From positions 1,984,001 through 2,048,000 of the forward strand of contig OZ253548.1 of the NCBI GenBank assembly GCA_965262595.1: DNA of 64,000 bases, written 5' to 3'. The notes beneath the pieces are model-generated. The model was not told the origin of the DNA. It saw only the letters and a list, made by a program, of their open reading frames with translations, and did not search any database. Source of the stretch: CATQHB01 sp965262595 (GTDB lineage: Bacteria; Chloroflexota; Dehalococcoidia; Lucifugimonadales; UBA3495). The translations under genes and the position numbers were made by a program. This document shows positions 24,753 through 33,595 of this stretch, in pieces (the first letter of the stretch is position 1; each line of letters begins with the position of its first letter).

Positions 24753-25829
24753 CTAAAACAAGCACCTTACCGACAGTTCGGCGCAGGTATCGCGCATAAA
24801 TTGCACCACCTCCGGGTGGAGCGGTATGCCCTCTTTGCGGCGGACGGCTTCCATTTCCGCCTCCGGCTGCCCGGCGACCAGCACCCGGTCGTGGCCCGGG
24901 GCCGGCTTGGTAGTTTTCATCATCTGGAGCCAGCCGTCCATCTCGTCCTTGAAATGGTCCGGGTCGTCGAAACCGGAGATGTTGTAGGCGGCGACGTAAT
25001 GGCCGAAATTGGGACGCCCCGGCACGGCCCCGTAGCCAAAGCCGGTAAGCACCCCGGCAAAAATGTCCACCACGCAGGCCAGGCCATAGCCCTTATGCGA
25101 GCCTAGCTCCCGGGTCGCGCCCATCGGCAGCAAGTTATAAGTCTCCGGAACCGGCCCCTCTTCCATTATCGGCGTACCGTCATCAGCAGCCAGCCAACCC
25201 GGCTCCAGGTCGGCTCCCAGCCGTCGGGCAATCTCTATCTTGTTCTGCGCCACCGAACTGGTCGCTGCGTCATAGACAAAAGGCGGCTCGTTGCGGGCCG
25301 GAACCGCCACCGCGATGGGGTTGGTGCCCAGTCGAGGCTCGGCGCCAAAGGTGGGCACCATCCGGGGCGGCGCGCTGGTCATACACACGCCGATCATATC
25401 GTGTTCCAGGGCCAGCATCGCGTGGTAGGAGGCCATGCCCAGGTGACGGGAGTTGCCCACGGTGACCATACCGACGCCGGACTGACGGGCCTTTTCGATG
25501 GCGATGTCCATTGCCTTGGGCGTTACGATGGTGCCCAGGCCCCGGTCCGAGTCCAGGCTGGCAGTGCTGGCCGTCTCCCGGACGATGCTGATGTTGGGCC
25601 GAGGATTTATTTCGCCCCGCTGGTAGCCGCCCAGGTAGCTGCGGAGCATGTTGGATACGCCGTGACTGTCCACGCCCCGCAGGTCGGCCAACACCAGCAC
25701 ATCGGCCCCTAGCTGAGCGTCCTCCGGCGGCACCCCTACTTTCTCGAAAATCGAGGCGACAACCGACTTCAGGTCTTCGCCCGGAACGGTAATAGCATCA
25801 TCCAGATTAACGCGAAATCTTGGCAGCAC
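24753..25829 (-). CDS. Ldh-family oxidoreductase (malate/L-lactate dehydrogenase type)
   Basis: 358 aa, GTG start with GAGGAGG 6-7 nt upstream. The family shares a non-Rossmann NAD(P)-binding fold. Signatures: LADLRGVDSHGVSNMLRSYLGGYQRG, GVGMVTVGNSRHLGMASYHAMLA, PTFGAEPRLGTNPIAVAVP, and ATRELGSHKGYGLACVVDIFAGVLTG. Members oxidise 2-hydroxyacids such as malate, sulfolactate or ureidoglycolate. The substrate here is not determinable. Single gene, with no obvious operon partner on this strand within 150 nt downstream. Confidence 0.93.
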   Translation of the reverse strand: MLPRFRVNLDDAITVPGEDLKSVVASIFEKVGVPPEDAQLGADVLVLADLRGVDSHGVSNMLRSYLGGYQRGEINPRPNISIVRETASTASLDSDRGLGTIVTPKAMDIAIEKARQSGVGMVTVGNSRHLGMASYHAMLALEHDMIGVCMTSAPPRMVPTFGAEPRLGTNPIAVAVPARNEPPFVYDAATSSVAQNKIEIARRLGADLEPGWLAADDGTPIMEEGPVPETYNLLPMGATRELGSHKGYGLACVVDIFAGVLTGFGYGAVPGRPNFGHYVAAYNISGFDDPDHFKDEMDGWLQMMKTTKPAPGHDRVLVAGQPEAEMEAVRRKEGIPLHPEVVQFMRDTCAELSVRCLF

Positions 25830-26060
25830 AATGCGCCTCCTCAGTCCAGTTCGGCTCGGTCCGGCTTCGCTCCGCAGTATAGCATCCCCAATCCTGCCCT
25901 ACATCCCCCGACCGGCCTACCCTTCACGCCCATAGGGCCAGGTCGGGGCTGGACAGGCGCAAGACTTACCCCCCAGGATGCGGGCAGCGACCAAAGTTCC
26001 GGGGCAGCGACCAGGGATCCGGGGGCAGTGACCAAGGCACAGTGCAATCAGGGCCAGGAG

Positions 26061-26087
26061 GAACCGGCGGAACCGGCGGAACCGGCG
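26061..26087 (+). repeat. 9-bp tandem repeat (GAACCGGCG)n
   Basis: Three perfect copies in the 473-nt gene-free stretch 25830-26302. The rest of that stretch holds the terminator and hairpin listed next, and a duplicated GCAGCGACCA phrase at about 25985-26010. Confidence 0.75.
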
Positions 26088-26128
26088 GCCCTGACCCGGC
26101 AAAGGGGGGTAAGTCGGCGGAGGGAATG

Positions 26129-26163
26129 AAAAAACGTCGGGCCGGGCAACCGCCGGGCCCGAC
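26129..26163 (-). terminator. intrinsic terminator of the alpha/beta hydrolase gene
   Basis: On the minus strand: GTCGGGCCCGGC, loop GGTT, GCCCGGCCCGAC (12-bp stem with one mismatch), then G and six T. A classic rho-independent form, 140 nt after the hydrolase stop. Confidence 0.8.
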
Positions 26164-26224
26164 CTACAACGGCCGCCACCGGCCCAGGATAGCGGTATCC
26201 AGCGCCGCGTCCCGGACGCTATTT

Positions 26225-26265
26225 CGGAAGGTCAGGTCAGGCATAAGACCTGACCTGACCTTCCG
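26225..26265 (-). other. perfect 17-bp hairpin in the 3' region of the alpha/beta hydrolase gene
   Basis: CGGAAGGTCAGGTCAGG and its exact complement CCTGACCTGACCTTCCG flank a 7-nt loop (CATAAGA). It lies between the hydrolase stop and the terminator, so it would be transcribed in the 3' UTR. There is no T-tract. Confidence 0.75.
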
Positions 26266-26302
26266 GCAATGGCGGGGTGGGCGGTGGCGGCATCCCGTCC
26301 GG

Positions 26303-27088
26303 CTAGGACAGGAAATCCAGCGCCGTCTGCAGAAACTCCTCGGGCTTTTCTATCTGGGGCACGTGGCCGCAGTTGTCCAGCACCACCAACTCGGAGCCTG
26401 GTATCGCCTGCTGGAACATTTGGCCGCATTCCAACGGAGCCAGCTTGTCGTTCTTGCCCCAGACGATGCGGGTGGGAATATTTACCCGGGCCAGCCGGGG
26501 AGCGAGGCTGGGGTCGTGCATATAGGGCTTCCAGCCGACCCGCACCGACATTTCCCGGTTGCGTTCCAGGATGTTTAACTGCTCCGGCGTGGGGGCCTGG
26601 CCGAACACCTGGTCATACTCCGGCGCCTGGGACGGATCGTGAAAGAGCAAATCAATGACCTGGGCCGGAGTGATGATGAATATGTCGGCAATCTCCCCCT
26701 CAACGGGCTTAATACCGACCGAACCGACCAGCATCAGCTTGCTGAACACCGGGCCGGCCGCCGCCACCATTTCCGAAGCGAGCCAGCCGCCCATGGAAAA
26801 GCCGATGGCCCGGCAGCCTTGCAACCCCTGGTCTTCCACAAACCAGTTATAGAAGCAGGCCATATCGTGGATGGTCTCCATCCATTCCGGGCGCTCCGAG
26901 GCATCAAACCCGGGGTGGGATGGCAGGTGCACCGTATAATGGTCGGAAAGAGTCTGGAGGTAGCGCAGCCAGCCGCCGCTGCCGCCGGCCCCATGGAGAA
27001 TCAGCAAAGGATCGCCCGACCCTCCCTTGAGCAGTTGCACTTTGGAGCCGCCTACTTCGACAAACTCTTCACTAAAATCCGCGGGCAT
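26303..27088 (-). CDS. alpha/beta hydrolase
   Basis: 261 aa, ATG with AGGAGG 10 nt upstream. Complete triad pattern: nucleophile elbow GFSMGGW, acid in IVWGKNDKLAPLE, His in LDNCGHVPQIEKPEEF. The oxyanion region LILHGAGGSGGWLRYL is typical of C-C hydrolases and related esterases such as meta-cleavage product hydrolases. The lid segment FIITPAQVIDLLFHD resembles those too. No signal peptide, so cytoplasmic. Substrate unknown. Transcribed alone, ending in the intrinsic terminator at 26129-26163. Confidence 0.92.
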   Translation of the reverse strand: MPADFSEEFVEVGGSKVQLLKGGSGDPLLILHGAGGSGGWLRYLQTLSDHYTVHLPSHPGFDASERPEWMETIHDMACFYNWFVEDQGLQGCRAIGFSMGGWLASEMVAAAGPVFSKLMLVGSVGIKPVEGEIADIFIITPAQVIDLLFHDPSQAPEYDQVFGQAPTPEQLNILERNREMSVRVGWKPYMHDPSLAPRLARVNIPTRIVWGKNDKLAPLECGQMFQQAIPGSELVVLDNCGHVPQIEKPEEFLQTALDFLS

Positions 27089-27192
27089 AATTATATGGCC
27101 TCCTAAAATTGCCAGATTCGTCAGTCAATCCTACCGGCAGCAACGCCGTGGGTCAAGGACAAGAACCGGCCCCACCGGATAATTGCGTTTGA

Positions 27193-27450
27193 GCGACCCA
27201 AGTCCCCGGTAATTGTCTTTCCGGCGCAGGCTGGAATCCAGACCGTCCGACCAAAGGACGGTTCGCCCATGCCCAGAGTTCTCTGGATTCCGGATTTCTC
27301 CGGAATGACGGCAGCGGGGCCGGAACGAAAAGGGCCAATACGAGGGGCAAAGTCAAAAAAGGCGGTTGCCTTGGGAGGTACCGGTCCTTCGACAAGCTCA
27401 GTATGAGCCGGGGAGGGCCGGAGCGGTGACCTTTGAAAGACCCGGCGGTT
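27193..27450. repeat. composite dispersed repeat upstream of serA
   Basis: The 555-nt gene-free stretch 27089-27643 contains CCAAGTCCCCGGTAATTGTC, TTTCCGGCGCAGGCTGGAAT, then GGATTCCGGATTTCTCCGGA with ATGACGGCAGCGG, then at 27386-27447 an inverted copy of the ~65-bp repeat (CCTTCGACAAGCTCAGTATG). The same blocks recur at 50515-50700. No protein-coding frame there is convincing. Confidence 0.75.
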
Positions 27451-27643
27451 TTACTGGTGCGCCTAAGGGAGCACCCGAGATGGTGTATGATATGAACGTC
27501 CCGGCGGTTGCTTTTGAGCGATTTTATAGCGAAAGCCACCGCGGGGGAACGCCGGTCGGCTATTGGCCCCGGCTATGGGCCTGCAGAAAACTCTCAGCCG
27601 GCCCAAACCATCCTTAACCGGAGAAACGGACAGGATTGTTATT

Positions 27644-29221
27644 ATGGCTAAAGTCTTAATTTCAGACCCCATTGACGCCGAAGGGGTCGAACTGCTGCGC
27701 TCCAAAACTCAGGTGGACACTAAATACGGTCTGAAACCTGAAGAACTGTTGGAGGCTATCGGGGAATACGATGCCCTGGTGGTTCGCAGCGAAACCAAGG
27801 TCACTTCTCAAGTTATTCAGGCGGGGAGCCGGCTCCAGGTAATCGGCCGGGCCGGCATCGGCGTGGATAACATCGACCTGAAGGCGGCTACCGGCGCCGG
27901 TATCGCCGTGGTCAACGCGCCCGTCGGCAACACCGTGGCCGCCGCCGAACACTCGCTGGCCCTGATGCTGGCCCTGGCCCGCAACATTCCCCAGGCCTAT
28001 CAGTCGTTGAAGCAGGGCGAGTGGCGGCGCAGCGCCTTTATGGGCATCGAAGTCCGCAACAAATATCTGGGCGTGGTCGGTCTGGGCCGGGTCGGCTCGG
28101 AAGTAGCCCGCCGCGCCCAGAGTTTCGGGATGCAGTTATTGGCTTATGACCCCTTCGTCGGCCCGGACCATGCGCGCCGGCTGGGGGCGGAACTACTGCC
28201 CCTGGATGAGCTGTTGGCCCGGGCGGACTTTATAACGCTGCATACGCCGCTCACTCCCAATACCGCCAACCTGATTGGCGCCCGGGAGTTGGCCCTGATG
28301 AAACCGGGAGCGCGCCTGATCAACGTGGCCCGGGGAGAGTTGATCGACGAGGACGCTCTGCTCCAGGCCCTGGAGGGCGACCGGCTGGCCGGGGTTGCCC
28401 TGGACGTTTTTGTCCAGGAACCTCCGCAGAACCAGACCCTGATCTCCCATCCCAAGGTCATGGCTACGCCGCACCTGGGAGCCTCCACTCAGGAAGCCCA
28501 GCGGGAAGTGGCTATTGAAGCGGCCGAGCAGGTGCTGGCGGTGCTGGACGGAAGGCCCGCCCGCAACACGGTCAACGCCCCTTTCCTGGCTCCGGAGGCC
28601 CACGACATCCTGGCGCCCTATATCCCGGTGGCCTCGCTGGTGGGCAAGCTGCTGACCCACCTGGCCCGGGACCAGTTTGTGGGCGTGACCATCGCCTACG
28701 AGGGAGAGATTGCCCAGCACGATACGACGGTGCTTAAATCGGCGGTACTGGCCGGGGTGTTGACGCCGGTAAGCTCTGAGCAGGTAAACCTGATTAACGC
28801 TCCGCTGCTGGCCCAACAGCGCGGGCTGCAGGTCACCGAGCAAAAGCATTCGCTGGCGCCGGAGTATTCCAGCTTGCTGACCGTCACCCTGACCACCAGC
28901 AGCGGCACCTTTACCCTCGCCGGCACCTCCCTGCGCAACGAGCCGCACATCGTCAAGGTCAACGATTACTGGATGGACCTGGCCCCCTCGGTTCCCTATA
29001 TGCTGTTCGTGGACAACCCGGACCAACCGGGGTCCATCGGCGCAGTCGGCACGGTGGCCGGCCGGCACAACATTAACATCAGCTTTATGGAAGTGGGCCG
29101 ACTGAGCGCCCGCGGCCGGGCAATGATGGTGTTGGGACTGGATGACCCGATTCCCCCCCACGTTCTGGAGGAAATAAGGGCCCTGCCCCAGATTCACGAC
29201 GTACACCTGGTAAAATTGTAG
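27644..29221 (+). CDS. serA: D-3-phosphoglycerate dehydrogenase
   Basis: 525 aa from ATG 27644 (AGGA 8 nt upstream); the open frame extends upstream but without coding character. First step of serine synthesis. Domain order: substrate-binding/NAD domain with GRAGIGVDNIDLKAAT, GVVGLGRVGSEVA (NAD motif, ~143-155), NVARGELIDEDAL (Arg site), TPHLGASTQEAQ (His of the catalytic pair), then an allosteric substrate-binding domain (~315-450) and a C-terminal ACT domain (MLFVDNPDQPGSIGAVGTVAGRHNINI) typical of serine-inhibited long-form enzymes. No serC or serB is adjacent. Upstream is a repeat-rich stretch. Confidence 0.96.
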   Translation: MAKVLISDPIDAEGVELLRSKTQVDTKYGLKPEELLEAIGEYDALVVRSETKVTSQVIQAGSRLQVIGRAGIGVDNIDLKAATGAGIAVVNAPVGNTVAAAEHSLALMLALARNIPQAYQSLKQGEWRRSAFMGIEVRNKYLGVVGLGRVGSEVARRAQSFGMQLLAYDPFVGPDHARRLGAELLPLDELLARADFITLHTPLTPNTANLIGARELALMKPGARLINVARGELIDEDALLQALEGDRLAGVALDVFVQEPPQNQTLISHPKVMATPHLGASTQEAQREVAIEAAEQVLAVLDGRPARNTVNAPFLAPEAHDILAPYIPVASLVGKLLTHLARDQFVGVTIAYEGEIAQHDTTVLKSAVLAGVLTPVSSEQVNLINAPLLAQQRGLQVTEQKHSLAPEYSSLLTVTLTTSSGTFTLAGTSLRNEPHIVKVNDYWMDLAPSVPYMLFVDNPDQPGSIGAVGTVAGRHNINISFMEVGRLSARGRAMMVLGLDDPIPPHVLEEIRALPQIHDVHLVKL

Positions 29222-29253
29222 CGGCGAAGTATTTTCGGCGGGTTGACTTGCGG

Positions 29254-30366
29254 TCAGGGCAGGACCCGGCGGAAGAAGGCCAAGGCATTGCCGCCCAGGA
29301 TTTTCCTGATGTCGGCATCGGAGTGGCCCCGGCTAATCAGGCCCCGGATAATGTTCTTGCCATCCGCCGGGGATTCCAGGCCATCCAGGTAAGGAGCGGG
29401 CAACTCGTCGTCGCTGCGGCCCAAAACCAGGCGGTGAAAGTCCACGTGGTCGCCCACATTGGTATCCGTCCCAATGGCTACGTGGTCCACGCCCACCAAC
29501 TGCACCATATAATCGTAGTGGTCCAGCACGCACTCGATATCCTGCTTGGGGTCGTCGCTAAGCGAGTTCGGCACGGCGGTGACGGCGATCAGTCCGCCCT
29601 TCCGGGCGCAGGCCTGCAACTCTTCGTCGGTACGGGTGCGGGTGGTTGGCCGCAGGGTATAGGAAGCGTTGTGGCTGAAGGTTACCGGCGCCTCGGATAG
29701 CGCGATGGCGTCCATTGCCGTGGGTATGGAGGCGTGGGAAACGTCCACCGCCAAACCCAGTTGATTCATGCGGCGCACCACCTCGATGCCAAACTCACTG
29801 AGACCGCCGGCGTTACGCTCCATCTGGCCGTCACCGATGTAATTCTTGCGGTTGTAGGTGAGGCCGGCCAGCCGCACCCCCATACTATGGAGCGTATCCA
29901 ACCTGGTTATGTCGTTGCCGATGGCCAGGTGCTCCAGCGTCGGCATGAAGCCCACCTTTCCCTGCTGCCTGGCCGCATCAATTTCGTCGGCATTGGTTAC
30001 CTTAACCACGTCCTCCTGCCGACCGACATCGGCCAACATCAACCCCACCTCGGTCAGCACGTCGTCAAACTCGACGAAAGACATATCCGGGTTGTTGATC
30101 AGCCCGCGGAACATATTGGCCGTGGTCACTGCCGTCCACCCGCCCTGTTTCACTGCCGCATAAGACCAGGCGTATTGGTTGGCGCGCAGGTACTCGGTAA
30201 GCCGGCCCATGTCATCGGGCAGGGTCATTGGGTGCTGGTGAACATCCACCATAATTGCCTCTTCCGCCAACCGCCGGTAGCGCGATTCCTGCTGGCGGTC
30301 CAGGGGCACCCGGCTGGATGGCACCCGGTCCAGTTCCTTTGCCAATGGTATTCCCGTCAACGGCAT
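29254..30366 (-). CDS. membrane dipeptidase (M19) family metallohydrolase
   Basis: 370 aa from ATG 30366, with AAGGAGG 6 nt upstream; the frame runs 20 codons further but this site is far better. Amidohydrolase-like metal motifs of the M19 group: IMVDVHQHPMTLP, PTLEHLAIG (bridging Glu), GLAVDVSHASIPTAMDA, TFSHNASYTLRPTTR and VGVDHVAIGTDTNVGD. Known members cleave dipeptides, often D-configured or dehydro. This protein is divergent in its first motif (HxH rather than HxD), so substrate is open. No signal peptide, so cytoplasmic. Confidence 0.85.
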   Translation of the reverse strand: MPLTGIPLAKELDRVPSSRVPLDRQQESRYRRLAEEAIMVDVHQHPMTLPDDMGRLTEYLRANQYAWSYAAVKQGGWTAVTTANMFRGLINNPDMSFVEFDDVLTEVGLMLADVGRQEDVVKVTNADEIDAARQQGKVGFMPTLEHLAIGNDITRLDTLHSMGVRLAGLTYNRKNYIGDGQMERNAGGLSEFGIEVVRRMNQLGLAVDVSHASIPTAMDAIALSEAPVTFSHNASYTLRPTTRTRTDEELQACARKGGLIAVTAVPNSLSDDPKQDIECVLDHYDYMVQLVGVDHVAIGTDTNVGDHVDFHRLVLGRSDDELPAPYLDGLESPADGKNIIRGLISRGHSDADIRKILGGNALAFFRRVLP

Positions 30367-30766
30367 GGTCGCCTCCTTGCCCCGGTTTTTCCTCCCCGGT
30401 TTTTCCTTATGGACTGTTAATACCACATTAGCCTTAACAGGACAAGCCGGCCCGGGTGTTGTCAGCGACGCTTAGCTTCCTTTTTCCAACTTATCTCAAT
30501 GGCGTAAGCCTTCAAGGATGCTGCCCTGATGTTGCCGAGGGTCTAAACCGCTTGACGCCGCAATGGGCCTTCGGCAGGGCAAAGGCAGCCGGCAAGGGCT
30601 CCGGACTCTCCGGCTGCTCTCGAAATGCCCGCAGAAGATCGAACCGCCGTTACCTCGTCCCTGGTCATCCCATCCTAATGGGAAGGAGCCTCATCCCGCT
30701 CCCCGGGTGTGATATGCTGTAGTCGCCGGTTGGTAAATGGATACAGGTTAGAGATAGGAGAGTAGG
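30367..30766. other. 400-nt gene-free stretch
   Basis: A plus-strand frame at 30456-30722 has arginine-rich, non-protein-like composition and is not accepted. The only signal is a TG-A-TATGCT extended -10-like box near 30711-30719, which could drive the following unknown gene. Confidence 0.5.
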
Positions 30767-31324
30767 GTGCCTAGCGAGGAAGTCCACAGCTCCCAAGACA
30801 TTGAAAGGCTGCAGAAACAGGTACGCTGCTCAGCACGTGCCACACATGAAAAACTGACCAAGCTCAGTTCTGAACCGCTTGAAGCCCTTTACAGGTTCAA
30901 GTTTAATAAATTCGGTTACCGTCCACTGGATAAGCGTTGCCTAAACTTAATAGAGCAGCTGAACCAGACCTTTACCATACTAACTACATTAGCCGCAGTC
31001 CGACATCTGTTTAAAGATTTTCTTCTAAATGGTGGGCTAAGATTGAATTTGGGACCCACTAGGGGTTGGGACATCGAAAGCATTGTTGGGGATGATTTAA
31101 ATGCAGAGGTATTTGCCGCGGTAAAACCTAGCAACGGTGGTAAACTCAAAAAAGACATCGATAAACTGTACAAAGATTCGAAAGCCAAAAATCGCTATGT
31201 AGTCTTCTACGCACATTCGATCCAAACCCCTGGCCGACAATGTGATCTAGAAGATAAGTATGGGCAAAGACAGCAGGGTGCCAAAGTGCAGATTTGGGCA
31301 CTAGATAAATCGGAAATCATGTAG
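30767..31324 (+). CDS. hypothetical protein, 185 aa, low-GC
   Basis: Not recognised. GTG start with TAGGAGAG about 7 nt upstream. The sequence is K- and N-rich compared with its neighbours, in AT-richer DNA, suggesting recent acquisition. A central segment GWDIESIVGDDLNAEVFAAVKPSNGGKLKKDIDKL followed by KNRYVVFYAHS has the D...E-x-x-x-VK layout with a following hydrophobic strand that is reminiscent of PD-(D/E)XK nuclease folds, but this is only suggestive. Solitary gene between a peptidase and a PanE-like gene. Confidence 0.75.
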   Translation: MPSEEVHSSQDIERLQKQVRCSARATHEKLTKLSSEPLEALYRFKFNKFGYRPLDKRCLNLIEQLNQTFTILTTLAAVRHLFKDFLLNGGLRLNLGPTRGWDIESIVGDDLNAEVFAAVKPSNGGKLKKDIDKLYKDSKAKNRYVVFYAHSIQTPGRQCDLEDKYGQRQQGAKVQIWALDKSEIM

Positions 31325-31366
31325 GGGCATCACAAGGACAGAGAGTCAAGAAAGGAGTGTATTCGT

Positions 31367-32416
31367 ATGGCCGACAAGATAGCAATTATGGGAGCCGGAG
31401 CGCTGGGCAGTTACGTGGGCGCCTTTTTGACCCAAGCCGGTGAGGACATAACCTTCATTGATATGTGGCCGGAGCACGTGGAGACGATGCGCTCCCAGGG
31501 TCTGCGGGCCAGCGGCAGCCAGGGCGATTTTACCCTGCCGGTAAAGGCGATGCACCTGACCGACGCCCAAGGCATCACCGAACCCTTCGATTTCGCTTTC
31601 ATCGCGATGAAATCCTACGATACCGAGTGGGCCACCCACTTCATCAAACGCTACGTCAAGCCCGAGGGTTTCTTCATATCCCTGCAGAATTGCTGGAATG
31701 ACCCGGTAATCGGCGATATCGTCGGTCACGACCGGGAGATCGGCTGTATCGCTTCCCATATTGAGGTTGCCCTATGGGAGCCGGGCCACGTGCTTCGCGG
31801 CGGCGAGCCGGGCCGAAACCACGGCCACGTAGTCTTCCGGGTTGGTGAACAGGACGGACGAATTACACCCCGCAGCGAAGGTATCGCCCAGAAGCTGGAC
31901 ACCATTGACGCCGCCTATGCCACCGACAACCTACCGGGCGAACGCTGGGCCAAGCTCTGCCAGAACGGGATGGGAAACGCCATTTCCGCAATGACCGCCC
32001 TGGGTTCCCAGGACATGGCCGATGACCCCCGCTGCCGCTTGATCCGCATTCACCTGGCCAAGGAAGGGGCGCAGGTTGGCCTGGCCCAGAGATTGAACGT
32101 GGTGGACATTAACGGCATTTCCGCCCAAACCTGGGCCGACGCCGACAAGGGAGACGTGTTCGAGGATTTGGACGGTATAATGACCGAGCGAGGCGGCCGG
32201 GTTAACTGGCTGGCTTCAATGGCTCAGGATGTGCATAAAGGCCGCCACTCGGAAATCGACTTTATGAACGGCCTGATCTGCCGCAAGGGCATTGAATCCG
32301 GCGTGGCTACCCCCTACCACGACGCCATTGTGGACGCGATGCACGGGATCGACGACGGCTCGCTAAAACCCGACGCATCCAACGTGGACCTGATAATGCG
32401 GACCGTGGAGCGTTAG
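31367..32416 (+). CDS. ketopantoate reductase (PanE/ApbA) family protein
   Basis: 349 aa, ATG with AAGGAG upstream. N-terminal NADP-binding motif IAIMGAGALGSYVGAFL, then FIAMKSYDTEWA and SLQNCWND, as in 2-dehydropantoate 2-reductases. The C-terminal domain has ERWAKLCQNGMGNAISAMTAL (catalytic-type Lys and Asn region) and HSEIDFMNGLICRKG, matching the ApbA_C pattern. It is longer than E. coli PanE (303 aa) and no panB or panC is nearby, so the substrate may be another 2-oxo acid. Such paralogues are frequent in catabolic Chloroflexota. Confidence 0.88.
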   Translation: MADKIAIMGAGALGSYVGAFLTQAGEDITFIDMWPEHVETMRSQGLRASGSQGDFTLPVKAMHLTDAQGITEPFDFAFIAMKSYDTEWATHFIKRYVKPEGFFISLQNCWNDPVIGDIVGHDREIGCIASHIEVALWEPGHVLRGGEPGRNHGHVVFRVGEQDGRITPRSEGIAQKLDTIDAAYATDNLPGERWAKLCQNGMGNAISAMTALGSQDMADDPRCRLIRIHLAKEGAQVGLAQRLNVVDINGISAQTWADADKGDVFEDLDGIMTERGGRVNWLASMAQDVHKGRHSEIDFMNGLICRKGIESGVATPYHDAIVDAMHGIDDGSLKPDASNVDLIMRTVER

Positions 32417-32517
32417 ACGGCCATAGCGGGCGGGACTTGGAGAACTACCGTTAAACAATCTCCCGCCTTACGCCCGCATACCGACCTTATCTTTACTCTT
32501 CGGGGGAGGGAGGGCCG

Positions 32518-33024
32518 ATGCTGATTAAGGTTGAACCCGCCGGTTTCTTCATGTACACCGTCCAGTTGATTTTTGACCTGGACCGCCCCGACTCGGAGGA
32601 CGGCACGGTGCGGGATTATCTAACGGACAACGAACTGGAACCCCGATACCAAACAACCGGGGAATATGAGGGCCGCCAGTCCGAGGTCATGCAGTTTGGC
32701 GGCTGCTATCTGGGCCGGCATCTGCAAAGCGTGGGACAAATCCAGCGCCGGGCCGTAGAGGTTGAGCTGTTGACCGCCGCGGTGGAAAACCACCTGGCCG
32801 ACCTGGAACTCTCGTCGGAACGGGCAGGAACCAGGGACGGGTCGGCAGTAGAGTTGGCCCCGGCCCTGAGCGAGGCACAGCGTCAGGAGACTATTGCGGC
32901 CCTGGTAACCGACTTTCACCAGGAATCGGCGTTCCAGGCCAACGAAAACGGCGAGTTGGCGGTGTCCCTGGACCGGGACGAGGTTAGAGCGGCGGCGTTG
33001 AGGATGCTGGGGGGCGACCGGTAG
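32518..33024 (+). CDS. hypothetical protein, 168 aa
   Basis: Not recognised. ATG with GGGGGAGGGAGG upstream, a strong ribosome site. The protein has a beta-rich start (MLIKVEPAGFFMYTVQLIFDL), an acidic middle (LDRPDSEDGTVRDYL) and a helical C-terminal half with ELLTAAVENHLADLELSSE and a final DEVRAAALRMLGGDR. No signal peptide or metal motif. It follows the PanE-like gene by 101 nt on the same strand. Confidence 0.68.
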   Translation: MLIKVEPAGFFMYTVQLIFDLDRPDSEDGTVRDYLTDNELEPRYQTTGEYEGRQSEVMQFGGCYLGRHLQSVGQIQRRAVEVELLTAAVENHLADLELSSERAGTRDGSAVELAPALSEAQRQETIAALVTDFHQESAFQANENGELAVSLDRDEVRAAALRMLGGDR

Positions 33025-33093
33025 CGCGGTCAGGATGCGTTAATATGCAGCTATGAAACTTGGGCAGCATCCTCCGTGCCATGACACCGGCCA

Positions 33094-33573
33094 ATGTTAA
33101 ATGAAATAGGCATCATTGCCAGCGTAGTTGGGGCGCTGGTATCGCTGTTGGGGCTGGGTTTTGCCCTGATCCAATTGCACAAATTGCGCGGCGAAACTCA
33201 CGCGGCCAGAGAGGCGGCCGAAGCGACTCGCAGATTGTTGCGCAGAGATTTGACCGGCACCAACCTTACCCGCCTGAGCGAGCGGATACAGGGCCTGATA
33301 GAAATACATCGCAGCGGAGACCGGGCTCGCGCTTTGGACCGTTACCCCGATGTCCGGGACTTTCTAATAAATATCCGCCGACAGCACCCCGATTTGTCCC
33401 CGGAACGCCGCGGCCAAATCTTGGGCGCTGCTGAAAGAATAACATCAATGCAAATGCAGGCGGAAGCGCTGTCGGGAGACTTATTACCTCAAGAAATCTG
33501 GGCCGGCTTTAATTATTATTTGGTACAATTGCAAACTACGCTCTTGGCCGAACTGGAAGACAAGCTGCAATAG
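33094..33573 (+). CDS. membrane-anchored hypothetical protein, 159 aa
   Basis: Not recognised. One N-terminal transmembrane helix (IGIIASVVGALVSLLGLGFALIQL) is followed by a basic juxtamembrane region and a helical cytoplasmic domain (residues ~45-159; LTRLSERIQGLIEIHRSGDRARALDRY, LSPERRGQILGAAERITS). It is followed after 22 nt by another unknown small gene, so the two may act together. Similar single-TM plus helical proteins are common in accessory loci. Confidence 0.72.
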   Translation: MLNEIGIIASVVGALVSLLGLGFALIQLHKLRGETHAAREAAEATRRLLRRDLTGTNLTRLSERIQGLIEIHRSGDRARALDRYPDVRDFLINIRRQHPDLSPERRGQILGAAERITSMQMQAEALSGDLLPQEIWAGFNYYLVQLQTTLLAELEDKLQ

Positions 33574-33595
33574 TCGGCAATAAGGACAGTGAGAC

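Noticed and set aside
27451..27643. Riboswitch upstream of serA
   Set aside because: No conserved core of a known amino-acid riboswitch was recognised; the region upstream is dominated by dispersed repeats.
30456..30722. 88-aa plus-strand frame
   Set aside because: No ribosome site, and arginine/serine-rich composition without any fold-like pattern.
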